From: an uncultured Myxococcales bacterium
GTDB lineage: Bacteria > Myxococcota_A > UBA9042
Reading direction: 5' to 3'
NCBI GenBank assembly: GCA_903955385.1
Contig: CAJBNH010000147.1
Location: 1-38,182, forward strand
Length of the DNA stretch: 38,182 nucleotides
In this document: positions 6,816 to 15,655 of the stretch, piece by piece
Position numbering within the stretch: the first letter of the stretch is position 1
Layout: the number at the start of each line of letters is the position of its first letter
Made by a program: the position numbers and the translations under genes
Notes under the pieces: generated by a model
Databases searched by the model: none
The model's input: only the letters and a program-made list of their open reading frames with translations
Told to the model about the DNA's origin: nothing

Positions 6816-7552
6816 ATGACGCCCTCGCCCCCCCGCGAGTGCTCGTCCTGCTCTTCTGCGTGTCGGCCGCCTGCGGTTGCGATGCCGCCGACACCAACGA
6901 CGCCGCGAACCTGTCCGACGCGCTGGATGCCCTGCCCGCCACCGTACACGCCTGCACCGACTTCGACGTCACCGGCCTGACCAGCGCCAACGTCTCGGAC
7001 TACGTCGCGAAATACCAGGGCCAACCCTGCGTCGGACCTCTGGTCGGCGGCTCGGGCGGCCTCTTGCAAGAGTGCGGCTTCGGCGGCGACTTGCTGGTGT
7101 GCGGTCAGAGCGCGGGACCGAGGCTCTTCGGGTGCAGCTGCGTGGGTGCCCAACTGACGTGCGTCGATGGCCTGAAGGTCAGGGAAGGCCAAGAGAAGCT
7201 GTGCGCGGACGTCGTCGATGGCGGCGACTCGAGCGACGGCGACATCGCCATCGACACCGGCGCGGACACGGATTGCCACCACGACTGCATCGGCGGCGGG
7301 CATACGTGTGCGGACGGCATCGTCTCGACCCAGCAGAAGGTCGCGGTTCCGTGTGCCAATTGGACCGGCAAGTGCCAGATCGACGCCGATCGCGCGCCCG
7401 ACTACGTGTGCAAGGAGCGCGCCGATGTGGCCGGGCAAACGTCGAAGCAGTGCATCCGCAAGGTCGATGCGTGCCCGTGCAGCGCATCCGCCAAGCAGCA
7501 GGCGCTCTGGACAGCCTGTGCGGTGCTCGACGGCAATTGCGTCGGCGCGTAA
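6816..7552 (+). CDS. Secreted Cys-rich lipoprotein, frameshifted at start
   Basis: The long reading frame encodes a Cys-rich protein with an Asp/Gly linker (GGDSSDGDIAIDTGADTD) and many CxC or paired cysteines, typical of myxobacterial surface lipoproteins. The best start is ATG 6816, six bases after AGGAGG (6804-6809), but it is one base out of phase with the body. Adding one C to the seven-C run at 6828-6834 restores MTPSPPPRVLVLLFCVSAAC, a good lipoprotein signal ending in a lipobox. In the sequence as given, translation could begin only at GTG 6839 without a ribosome-binding site. Either the tract is miscalled or the gene is in an off state. No domain is recognised and function is unknown. 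It is about 245 residues when the frame is restored. Confidence 0.6.
6828..6834 (+). repeat. Poly-C tract in signal peptide
   Basis: Run of seven C bases 12 bases after the ATG at 6816. A tract of eight would bring the start codon, signal peptide and mature protein into one frame. Confidence 0.6.
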
Positions 7553-7650
7553 ATCACCCCCCGATCGCCGGCTCGGGCCGCAGACATGCCGCGATCAGGC
7601 AGCCGCCGCGTCGCCCGAACATCGGCAGTCTTCCAATAGAATCCAAGACC

Positions 7651-7679
7651 TTGCACAGCACAATCCGCGGGTGTAGCTT
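7651..7679 (+). promoter_or_regulatory. Candidate promoter of the chemosensory operon
   Basis: TTGCAC (7651-7656) and TAGCTT (7674-7679) are separated by 17 bp, about 45 bases before cheA. Both hexamers match the consensus only partly. This is the best pair I found in the 172-bp gap. Confidence 0.3.
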
Positions 7680-7724
7680 GCTCTCGCGCCGTCGGATTTC
7701 CCCCCTGGCGCCGCGAGGCTCGTG

Positions 7725-10025
7725 ATGGCGCCCAACAGTTCTGCGCTAGACGAATTCCTCGTCGAAGCCAAGGAACACCTCGATGCGATCGAGGAAGATC
7801 TGCTGGCAGCGGGCGTGGAAGGCGCAACGGCCACCGACGAGCAGGTCCGCCGGGTCTTTCGCGCGATTCATACCATCAAGGGCAATGCGGGCTTCTTCGG
7901 CTTCAAGCGCACGGCGACCCTCGCGCACGCCATGGAGACGCTGCTCGCCCTCGCGCGTGCCCACAAGGTCGTGCTGGGGCCCACGCACGTCGACGGCTTG
8001 CTGCACTGTGTGGACGTCCTCCGCGCGCTGCTCGACGACGCAGAGACCTCCGATGGACCTGACATCGCCGTGGCCATGGCGCGCGTCGCTGCGCTGGTCG
8101 AGAGGGGGGGAGCCCTAGCCGGTCCTCCGCCGCAGGTTCCCACCGCCCAGCCCGCGCCGCCCTTGCTTCCCCCGGATCGCACCGTGGCTCCCCCGGATCG
8201 CACCGCGGCTCCCCCGGAAGTCCCAGTGGCGCCTACAGAACCTCAGGACGACGACCTGAGCGCCCCTGCGGTGGATGCTTCGCCGGCTGCCCAGGGCTCT
8301 CTGCGCGTGCGGCTCGAACTGCTCGACCACCTGATGATGCTGGCGGGCGAGCTCGTGCTCGTGCGCAACCAACACCTGCAGCACGCGGACCCCAACAGCT
8401 TGACGGAGCGCGCCCTGTCGCAGCGGCTCGATGCCCTGACGATGGGGATCCAACAGACCGTCATGCAAACGCGCATGCAGCCAATCGGCAACCTCTTTGG
8501 CAAGTACGCACGCGTCGTGCACGACCTCGCGGCCAAGCTCGGCAAGTCCATCGCGCTCGAGATGACAGGTAGCCAGGTCGAACTCGACAAGACGATTCTC
8601 GAGCTGCTGACCGACCCGCTGACCCACGTCATCCGCAACAGCTGCGACCACGGCATCGAACCTGCGGAGCTGCGAAGGTCCGCGGGCAAACCCGACGTGG
8701 GCCGCATTACCTTGGCGGCTCGGCACGAGGGCAGCCAGATCGTGGTCGAGATCGCCGACGATGGCCGCGGGATCGACGTCCGCGCACTGCGCGACAAGGC
8801 CCTGAGCTCAGGCATGAAGACGTCGGCCGACCTGACGGGCATGAACCGCAATGAGCTGTTGTCGCTGGCTTTTCTTCCCGGTCTATCCTCGGCGGGCAGC
8901 GTCAGCGATGTCTCTGGGCGCGGCGTGGGCATGGACGTCGTGCGGACGGGAGTCGAGCGCCTGGGAGGCACGGTCGAGCTCAGGTCGCAACCCGGCCAGG
9001 GCACGGTTCTGGTGCTGAAGATGCCGCTGACGTTGGCCATCATCCCCTCGCTGGTCCTCGCGAGCGAAGGCCGACGATTCGCCATTCCCCAGGCCAACAT
9101 CGAAGAGCTGGTGCGACTGTACGACGCCGACGTGAACGATCGGATCGCGTGCGTGGGGGACCGGGAAGTCTGCCGGCTAAGGGGTCAACTCGTGCCCGTC
9201 GCCCATCTGGCGGAGGTGTTGCGGCGCCCCGTGCCCTTCGACGCCGCCACACAGGCCGAGATCACCAAGACCTCGAGTGCCGCGCGGCGCGAGTGCTGGC
9301 GCGCAGCCGAGGCCCGGCTCGCGAAGGGCGAGTCTTCCCAGTGCATGATCACGTTTGCGATCTTGAGGGTCGGGGCAACTCGCTTCGCCTTGGTCCTCGA
9401 CGACCTGCTGGGCATCCAAGAGATCGTCGTCAAGCCCATCCATCGTTGTCTCAAGCACGTGAGCATCTACGCCGGGGCAACCGTCCTGGGTGACGGTCAG
9501 GTGGCGCTCATCCTCGATGCGCTGGGCTTGGCCCGCCACGCGAGAGTGGAATTCGACGGCGAGCCGGCACGCGCCACGCCGCACGGCGGGCCCCCTCACG
9601 ACCACCGCGAGCACCTGTCTCTTCTGCTGTTTGCGTGCGGCGCCGACGAGCGGTTCGGGGTCGACCTGCGCCGTGTCAGGCGCATCGAGCAGATCGAGCG
9701 CCGGCAGATCGAGCGAGCCGCGGGCCAGGAGTACGTCACGATCGAAGGACGCATGACCCCCGTCGTGCGCCTGGATCGCGTGTTGTCGGTGTCGCCCACC
9801 CCAGACAGCGACACGATGTACCTGGTCCTGGTCCACCACGCGCCTGCGTTCGGCGTGCTCGTTTCCAGTGTCATCGACGCAGGCAGCTACGACCTGGTGC
9901 TCGATCGCGTGACCATGCCGATTCGCGGGGTGACGGCGTCGGCAGTGCAGGGCGGCCACATGACGCTGCTGCTCGACATCGACTACATCGGCCGGGCCAT
10001 CCCCGTCGAAAGAGGTGCTGCGTGA
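7725..10025 (+). CDS. cheA: Chemosensory histidine kinase CheA
   Basis: Cytoplasmic kinase of 766 residues that couples a receptor array to response regulators. Domains in order: Hpt (1-125; His49 in AIHTIKGNAGF is the phosphorylation site), a Pro-rich linker (130-190), dimerisation (192-255), HATPase (285-435, with RNSCDHGIE, DDGRGID and GRGVGMDVV), a first CheW-like domain (437-605) and a second (630-766). Two CheW-like modules are unusual; the classical enzyme has one. There is no receiver domain, unlike WspE. No clear CheY/CheB-binding P2 domain is seen between Hpt and dimerisation. ATG 7725 follows GAGG at 7 bases; GTG 7722 is possible. The stop overlaps cheW by four bases. Confidence 0.95.
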   Translation: MAPNSSALDEFLVEAKEHLDAIEEDLLAAGVEGATATDEQVRRVFRAIHTIKGNAGFFGFKRTATLAHAMETLLALARAHKVVLGPTHVDGLLHCVDVLRALLDDAETSDGPDIAVAMARVAALVERGGALAGPPPQVPTAQPAPPLLPPDRTVAPPDRTAAPPEVPVAPTEPQDDDLSAPAVDASPAAQGSLRVRLELLDHLMMLAGELVLVRNQHLQHADPNSLTERALSQRLDALTMGIQQTVMQTRMQPIGNLFGKYARVVHDLAAKLGKSIALEMTGSQVELDKTILELLTDPLTHVIRNSCDHGIEPAELRRSAGKPDVGRITLAARHEGSQIVVEIADDGRGIDVRALRDKALSSGMKTSADLTGMNRNELLSLAFLPGLSSAGSVSDVSGRGVGMDVVRTGVERLGGTVELRSQPGQGTVLVLKMPLTLAIIPSLVLASEGRRFAIPQANIEELVRLYDADVNDRIACVGDREVCRLRGQLVPVAHLAEVLRRPVPFDAATQAEITKTSSAARRECWRAAEARLAKGESSQCMITFAILRVGATRFALVLDDLLGIQEIVVKPIHRCLKHVSIYAGATVLGDGQVALILDALGLARHARVEFDGEPARATPHGGPPHDHREHLSLLLFACGADERFGVDLRRVRRIEQIERRQIERAAGQEYVTIEGRMTPVVRLDRVLSVSPTPDSDTMYLVLVHHAPAFGVLVSSVIDAGSYDLVLDRVTMPIRGVTASAVQGGHMTLLLDIDYIGRAIPVERGAA
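8169..8217 (+). repeat. 21-bp tandem repeat in the CheA linker
   Basis: Two near-identical 21-bp units plus a partial third encode PPDRTVA, PPDRTAA and PPE. They differ at one base. They lie in the flexible linker between Hpt and dimerisation domains and may vary in number between strains. Confidence 0.7.
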
Positions 10026-10552
10026 CCACCAGCGCACCCATCGGCCATGGCAAGGAAATGTGGATGCATCTCTTCACCTTTCGACTGGCCGGTCGCCTGT
10101 TCGGGGTCGATATCCACGACGTCAAAGAGGTGGTCCAGGACGTCGCGCTGACCCCGGTAAGCCACGCTCCGCCAGCCGTCAGCGGTCTCGTCGCCATTCG
10201 CGGACAGATTCACCTGATCGTCGATCTGCGCGTCATCTTCGGGTTCGACCAGGAGCCCCCCAGCAAGGACTCGCGCCTCGTGCTGTTCCGCGCTGCGGTC
10301 GATGAGCCGTTCGGGATCCTCGTGGATGCCACGGACGCGGTCAGGGTCATCGCGACCGCCGAAATCGTGGATCGTCGACGCCGGCAGGATCGTCCCCCAG
10401 CGGCCGTCGGAGATCGGCGACGCAGCGCGCCCGACATCGGGATCGGGGTCTGCCCCCTCGACGAAGGTCTCATCGTCATTCTCCATGCGCGCGGCATCCT
10501 TGGTGCCCTTGCGCGCGCGCCAGCCACCCGACCCGACCCTCACGGTTCGTGA
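10022..10552 (+). CDS. cheW: CheW-type scaffold protein
   Basis: A 176-residue adaptor that would link CheA to the receptor. The CheW fold is visible: FTFRLAGRLFGVDIHDVKEVV, then a loop, SGLVAIRGQIHLIVDLRVIFG, and FGILVDATDAVRVI. The segment around residues 119-143 (DRRRRQDRPPA and onward) is Arg-rich and less conserved, and the usual last strands are diverged. It starts at GTG 10022 inside the cheA stop (GTGA), so translation is coupled. The receptor gene follows after 12 bases. Confidence 0.9.
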   Translation: MTTSAPIGHGKEMWMHLFTFRLAGRLFGVDIHDVKEVVQDVALTPVSHAPPAVSGLVAIRGQIHLIVDLRVIFGFDQEPPSKDSRLVLFRAAVDEPFGILVDATDAVRVIATAEIVDRRRRQDRPPAAVGDRRRSAPDIGIGVCPLDEGLIVILHARGILGALARAPATRPDPHGS

Positions 10553-10564
10553 GAAGGACTTGCC

Positions 10565-12337
10565 ATGCTCGACAACATGAAGATGCGAACCAAGCTCACC
10601 CTCCCCTTTCTGGGCAGCGGTCTGATCGCGGCCGTGATGGCCGCAGCTGGCCTGTTCGCCATCCACCTGCTCAGCGATCAAATGCGCGACGTGGCCCACG
10701 TGCACCTTCCGGCGACCGAGATCCTGTACGACGTGCACGACGCCCAGACCGAAGTGCTGGGACATGAATACGCCATGCTTGCCGCGCAGCTGCCCTCGGA
10801 ACGGCGGCGGTCGCTGTACGGCGAATTCGAGCAGGCCAAGCGTCGCATCGAGGGGGCAAGAAAGCGCTACGAGGCACTTCCCTTGAGCAAGTCTGAGGCT
10901 GCGCAGTGGAGCCAGATCGCCGCGGCGCAGGGCAGGTGGTGGCAGGGGCACGAGGCATTCGTCGGGCTGATGCAGCAATGGGAACGCAACCCGACGGACG
11001 CCCTGATGATCCAGGCGGTGCGGCAGACGATGCATGTCAATGCCGCGGCGCTGCGCGACGCCCAAGGACCGCTGATGCGGGCGATCGAGGCCAACCGCGC
11101 CGCCATCTCCCGGGACGGGCATGACGTCGAGGCGGCTGCGAACCTGGCCGTGTGGGTGGTGGTGCTTTGCACGTGTTTCGGCTTCACGCTTGCGTTCGCG
11201 CTTGCCGTGGTCCTTGCACGAAGCGTGACCGTGCCTGTCGCAGCTGCGGTGACCGTTCTCGACCGTCTCGGCTCTGGCGACCTGACCCAGCGCCTTCAGC
11301 TCGATCGCAAGGACGAGTTGGGTGACATGGCCGCTGGACTCAACCGGCTCGCCGAAAGTCTGACCAAGGCCCTGGTCGAGGTTCAGGGCAACGCGGGGGG
11401 GCTGGCACAGGCCTCCGAGCAGATGTCGAGCGTCGCCAGCCAGCTGGCCGGCAATGCCGAAGAGACCAGCGCCCAGTCAAGCGCCGTGGCGGGCACGGTC
11501 GAGCAAATGAGCGGCAATATCAACAGCATGGCGTCGGGCGCCGAGCAAATGAGCGTCAATGCAGCAGCGGTCGCGTCCGCGTCTGAGCAGATGTCGCACA
11601 ACATCGACGCCGTGTCGGTCGCGATCGAAGAGATGTCGGTGTCGATCGGCGCGATCACCAAGAACGCGCAGGGAGCTCGCGCCGTATCGGGCGACGCCAA
11701 CGACATGGCCAAAGCGGCGACGCAAGCGATGAGTGACCTGGGACGAGGCGCCAAGGAGATCGGCAAGGTCACCGATGTCATCAAGCGCATTGCCGAGCGC
11801 ACCAACCTCCTGGCGCTCAACGCGACCATCGAGGCGGCGTCGGCAGGCGACGCTGGCAGGGGCTTCGCGGTGGTAGCGAACGAAATCAAGGAGTTGGCCA
11901 ACCAGAGCGCGTTGGCGGCCGGCGACATCGCCACACGCATCGAGGGGATGCAGGACCATACCGTGCAGGCCGTGTCCGTCATCTCGGAGGTCACCCAGAT
12001 CATTCGCAAGATCAGCGAAGGCGTGGCGGCCATCACCCACGCGGTCGAGCAGCAGACGCTCGCTGCGAACCACATCTCGGCCAACGTCGCGGAGGCGTCC
12101 AAGGGCGCACGCAGCATCGCAAGGTCGGTCGCCGAGGTGGCTACCGGGTCCACGGACATGTCGCGCAACGTCGGCGAGGCGGCCATCGGCACCCGAGACG
12201 TGGCCCGCAACATCGCCAATGTCAGCCTGGCCGCAGGGGATTCAACCCGCGCCGCCCAACAGGTGAACGCGGCTGCCCACGAACTGGCCCGAATGGCCAC
12301 GGCACTGCGAACCCTCGTCGCGCAGTTCAGAACCTAG
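10565..12337 (+). CDS. Methyl-accepting chemotaxis protein
   Basis: Membrane chemoreceptor of 590 residues. TM1 is near 12-35 and TM2 near 192-218; between them a mostly helical four-helix-bundle-like sensor of about 155 residues faces the periplasm. A HAMP domain (219-272) leads to a long coiled-coil signalling rod whose tip carries the universal ERTNLLALNATIEAA motif (411-425), where CheA and CheW bind. Repeated EEMS/SEQMS patterns suggest methylation sites for the CheR and CheB of this operon. It ends in AQFRT with no CheR-docking pentapeptide. AAGGA (10554-10558) precedes the ATG. The ligand is unknown. It is the only receptor here, which suits a dedicated pathway like WspA. Confidence 0.94.
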   Translation: MLDNMKMRTKLTLPFLGSGLIAAVMAAAGLFAIHLLSDQMRDVAHVHLPATEILYDVHDAQTEVLGHEYAMLAAQLPSERRRSLYGEFEQAKRRIEGARKRYEALPLSKSEAAQWSQIAAAQGRWWQGHEAFVGLMQQWERNPTDALMIQAVRQTMHVNAAALRDAQGPLMRAIEANRAAISRDGHDVEAAANLAVWVVVLCTCFGFTLAFALAVVLARSVTVPVAAAVTVLDRLGSGDLTQRLQLDRKDELGDMAAGLNRLAESLTKALVEVQGNAGGLAQASEQMSSVASQLAGNAEETSAQSSAVAGTVEQMSGNINSMASGAEQMSVNAAAVASASEQMSHNIDAVSVAIEEMSVSIGAITKNAQGARAVSGDANDMAKAATQAMSDLGRGAKEIGKVTDVIKRIAERTNLLALNATIEAASAGDAGRGFAVVANEIKELANQSALAAGDIATRIEGMQDHTVQAVSVISEVTQIIRKISEGVAAITHAVEQQTLAANHISANVAEASKGARSIARSVAEVATGSTDMSRNVGEAAIGTRDVARNIANVSLAAGDSTRAAQQVNAAAHELARMATALRTLVAQFRT

Positions 12338-12392
12338 CCGAATTCGACTCTCGTTCGCCGCGTGGTGCACCGCAGACTGCCCAAGGAACGCC

Positions 12393-13472
12393 ATGGACAT
12401 CCTGATCGTCGATGACTCATTGGTGTTTCGTCACGCCATCGCTGCCGCGCTGAATCGCGACCCGACCGTCCGCGTCGTGGGGTCCGTTCGCAACGGTCGA
12501 AAGGCCCTCGAGTTCCTGCAGCAACGTCACGTGGACCTGGTCACGCTCGACATGGAGATGCCCGAGATGGACGGGCTCGCCACGCTGGCCGAGATCCAGA
12601 AACTGAACGCCGGCAAGCCCAGAAGCGAGCGCATCGGCGTCGTCGTCGTGTCGACGCACACCCACGCAGGCGCTGCGATGACCCTGCGCGCCTTGGAGGC
12701 TGGCGCATTCGACTTCGTGGCCAAACCTGCGGGCGTCTCAGAAGAAGACGGCGTCGACTTGCTGCACCAGGCCCTTGCGCCGCGGGTCCTTTCCTTTGCC
12801 AGCGCGCGCGCCAGAGCGGGACTTGCCTCGCCCGCTGCGCCCGTCGGTGCTTCTTCACGTCTGCCGTCGGGGTTCTTCGCGTCGGGCACTGCCGACGACG
12901 TTGATGTGATCTGCATCGGCGTCTCCACCGGAGGGCCGCGGGCGCTGGCCGAGATGCTGCCAGCGCTGTGCAAGGTGACGAATCTACCGATCTTCCTGGT
13001 GCAGCACATGCCAGAGGGATTCACGGCTTCGCTCGCAGAGAGTCTGTCGCGGACCTGCCAAGCCCACGTGCGCGAGGCCGTAGATGGCGAATCCGTACAG
13101 CTCGCTACGGTGTATGTCGCGCCCGGGGGACGGCACCTGCTCATCGGTCGCGGCGCCGATGGCTTGGTCGTTCGCATCGCCGACACGCCGCCGGAGAACC
13201 GGTGCCGCCCGTCGGTCGACGTCCTGTTTCGCTCCGCGGCCTCGGTCTGCCAGGGTCGCGTGATCGCCATCGTGATGACCGGCATGGGCAACGACGGCGA
13301 GAAGAGCCTGCGGATGCTCAGACGCGAAGGCGCCCGCATCATCGCCCAGGACGAGGCGACGTCTGTCGTCTGGGGCATGCCGGGCAGCGCGGTGGCCACC
13401 GGTTGCGTCGACAAGGTCGCGGCGCTGATGGACATCCCGTCGGTCGTGGGCCGAATGCTGGGGCGGGGGTAG
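12393..13472 (+). CDS. cheB: Chemoreceptor methylesterase CheB
   Basis: A 359-residue two-domain enzyme that removes receptor methyl groups once phosphorylated. The receiver domain (1-120) has DD at 7-8, phospho-acceptor Asp53 in TLDMEMPEMDG and Lys111. After a variable linker, the esterase domain shows the Ser-His-Asp triad: Ser178 in GVSTGGP, His205 in QHMPEGF and Asp301 in GMGNDG. With the neighbouring CheR it provides adaptation for the receptor at 10565. AAGGAAC lies upstream of the ATG. The CheR gene starts 3 bases after its stop, and I see no internal promoter. Confidence 0.96.
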   Translation: MDILIVDDSLVFRHAIAAALNRDPTVRVVGSVRNGRKALEFLQQRHVDLVTLDMEMPEMDGLATLAEIQKLNAGKPRSERIGVVVVSTHTHAGAAMTLRALEAGAFDFVAKPAGVSEEDGVDLLHQALAPRVLSFASARARAGLASPAAPVGASSRLPSGFFASGTADDVDVICIGVSTGGPRALAEMLPALCKVTNLPIFLVQHMPEGFTASLAESLSRTCQAHVREAVDGESVQLATVYVAPGGRHLLIGRGADGLVVRIADTPPENRCRPSVDVLFRSAASVCQGRVIAIVMTGMGNDGEKSLRMLRREGARIIAQDEATSVVWGMPGSAVATGCVDKVAALMDIPSVVGRMLGRG

Positions 13473-13475
13473 CCC

Positions 13476-14366
13476 ATGAACCTCTCCCAAGACGAATTCC
13501 AGATACTGAGCAAGTACATCGGTCAGACCATTGGCACGCACCTCGGCGAGGACAAGGACTACCTGGTTCGTCAGCGCCTCGCGCCGGTCGTCACTGCCCT
13601 GGGGTTGTCCGGCTTCGGCGACCTCTGCACGGTCTTGTCTTCGTCGCCCTCTGTCCAGGTGCGCGATGCGGTCATCTCGGCCATCACCACGCAGGAGACC
13701 TCCTTCTTTCGCGACGGGCATCCCTTCGAGGCACTGCGGACCACCCTTCTGCCGTGGCTCGGGCAGATCGCAGGGGCGCGGCGGGCAGCTGAGCCGCGCC
13801 GTGTCGGCCCGTACGTGTCCATCCTGTCGGCGGGCGCATCGACGGGCCAGGAGGCCTACAGCATCGCGATGACCGCGGTGGACCACTGCTTGGCGAGCGG
13901 CGGCACGGGACTGCGCCCCGACGATCTGCGGGTGACGGCCATCGACGTGTCATCGTCTGCGCTCGAGCGCGGGCACTCCGGCGTGTACACGGCTGCCGAA
14001 GTGGCGCGCGGGGTCACCCCAGCGCAGCGGAATGCCCATTTCCGTGCGAGCGGCAGCCACTATGCGGTCCGTGACGACCTGCGGCGCATGGTCGAGTTTC
14101 GCCGCGTCAACCTGATAGAACGAGACTGGTCGCTGGGCCTGTTCGACATGGTCTGGTGCCGCAACGTATTGATCTACTTCGACATCGATACCAGGCGCCG
14201 GGTCATGCGACAATTGTGCGACGCGGTCGTCCCGGGAGGCTACCTGGTCGTTGGCGCCACCGAGAACGTCTACGGTCTTATCGAGGGCCCGGTGTCGGTG
14301 CACATGGGCGGGTCCATCGTCTACCGCGTGGGCGAGCGGCCTGAAGCGGACGGAGGCGTGCGATGA
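13476..14366 (+). CDS. cheR: Chemoreceptor methyltransferase CheR
   Basis: A 296-residue S-adenosylmethionine-dependent enzyme that methylates receptor glutamates. It has the N-terminal helical domain ending in TTQETSFFRD (71-80). The SAM-binding motif reads SAGASTGQEAYSIAM (118-132), with Ala and Gln where most CheR proteins have Cys and Glu. It also has AIDVSSSAL, and WCRNVLIYFD at 227-236. There is no TPR tail of the WspC kind. It overlaps the diguanylate cyclase gene by ATGA, so all six genes from cheA probably form one transcript. Confidence 0.95.
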   Translation: MNLSQDEFQILSKYIGQTIGTHLGEDKDYLVRQRLAPVVTALGLSGFGDLCTVLSSSPSVQVRDAVISAITTQETSFFRDGHPFEALRTTLLPWLGQIAGARRAAEPRRVGPYVSILSAGASTGQEAYSIAMTAVDHCLASGGTGLRPDDLRVTAIDVSSSALERGHSGVYTAAEVARGVTPAQRNAHFRASGSHYAVRDDLRRMVEFRRVNLIERDWSLGLFDMVWCRNVLIYFDIDTRRRVMRQLCDAVVPGGYLVVGATENVYGLIEGPVSVHMGGSIVYRVGERPEADGGVR

Positions 14367-15646
14367 CCCCCAGCGACGACGCGACGAAGCGGGTGCTGAT
14401 CGTCGAGAATTCGAAGTTTACGGCGCGCATGGTCAGCCGTGCTCTTGCCGAACGCTGCCACCGCGACTCGCTCGTGGCCGGCACTCTGGCCGAAGCTCGA
14501 CTCCTGTTGGCCGTGCACTCAGGTCAGCTGCTGGCGGCCATCGTCGGCCTCGAATTGCCCGACGCCTCGGGACCGGAGATCGTCGAACTGACCTTGGAAC
14601 ACGGTCTGCCGACCATCGTGCTGACGGCCAGTTGGGACGAGCCGACGCGAGAGCGTGTCTGGATGCACGACGTCTTCGACTACTACCTCAAGGATGAAGA
14701 GGGGTTGCGATCGGTATGCCGAGCGATCCAACGCCTGCCCGACAACCCTGGCATCAAGGTGCTGGTAGTCGATGATTCCGCCGTCTACCGCATGCTCGAG
14801 TCCCGCCTCTTGCGCACGCAAGGCTTCCAGGTGCTGCTCGCTCATGACGGAGCGGACGCGATGGCCGTCCTCGAGGCCCACCCCGACATCAGTCTGGTCG
14901 TCACGGACTACGAAATGCCCAACGTCGACGGCTTCGAGTTGGTGTCGCGCATCCGACGACGCTTCTCGCGCGAAGAGGTGGCGGTCATGGGGGTGTCGAG
15001 CTCGGGCACGACTGCGACGTCGGTGGGCTTCCTCAAGCACGGCGCCAATGACTTCTTGCCCAAGCCCTACCAGAAGGAGGAGTTCTACTGCCGCGTGTAC
15101 TCGTGCATCGACACCGTCACGGCCATGCGTGCCGTGCAGCGCGCGGCCTTCACCGACGCCTTGACCGGACTGCGCAATCGCTTGAATTTCTTTCGCCTTG
15201 CCCCCGAGGCGTTTTCCAGGGCTGCGGCAGAGGGTAGACCGATGGCCGTGGCCATGCTCGACATCGATTTCTTCAAGAAGGTCAACGACACCTACGGCCA
15301 CGCCGCGGGCGACGCAACCCTTCGCAGCGTCGCACGAATCGCCCGGCGCCACCTCGAGGGGCTCGGCCTCTTTGCCCGATTTGGCGGCGAGGAATTCTGC
15401 TTTCTCGGCACCGACCTGTCGCGAGATGCAGCTCAGGCGGCGTTCGAGGCTGTACGCGCCGAGGTCGAGGCGTCGGTGGTCGAGTTCGAAGGCAGGGCCA
15501 TTCGGGTGACGCTGAGCTCCGGCATAGCCCTGACTGCACGCCCTGGCCTCGACGCGACCTTGGGCGCGGCCGATGAACTGCTGTATGAGGCCAAGCACTC
15601 CGGGCGCAACCGTGTCGTGCTCGAGCCAGAACCGGCCGCATCGTAG
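14363..15646 (+). CDS. REC-REC-GGDEF diguanylate cyclase
   Basis: A 427-residue response regulator, the likely output of the operon. REC1 (10-125) is degenerate: Glu15-Asn16 replace the acidic pair and Gly62 stands where the phospho-Asp should be, though Thr88 and Lys110 remain. REC2 (131-250) is complete: Asp137/138, Asp182 in VTDYEMPNVDG and Lys234. The GGDEF domain (262-420) has the active motif GGEEF (341-345) and LDIDFFKKVND, so it should make cyclic-di-GMP. The position of the inhibitory RxxD site reads EGLG (332-335), suggesting no product feedback. The layout resembles PleD, but placement in a che operon resembles WspR. ATG 14363 overlaps the cheR stop. Confidence 0.93.
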   Translation: MTPSDDATKRVLIVENSKFTARMVSRALAERCHRDSLVAGTLAEARLLLAVHSGQLLAAIVGLELPDASGPEIVELTLEHGLPTIVLTASWDEPTRERVWMHDVFDYYLKDEEGLRSVCRAIQRLPDNPGIKVLVVDDSAVYRMLESRLLRTQGFQVLLAHDGADAMAVLEAHPDISLVVTDYEMPNVDGFELVSRIRRRFSREEVAVMGVSSSGTTATSVGFLKHGANDFLPKPYQKEEFYCRVYSCIDTVTAMRAVQRAAFTDALTGLRNRLNFFRLAPEAFSRAAAEGRPMAVAMLDIDFFKKVNDTYGHAAGDATLRSVARIARRHLEGLGLFARFGGEEFCFLGTDLSRDAAQAAFEAVRAEVEASVVEFEGRAIRVTLSSGIALTARPGLDATLGAADELLYEAKHSGRNRVVLEPEPAAS

Positions 15647-15655
15647 CCCGGGAGA

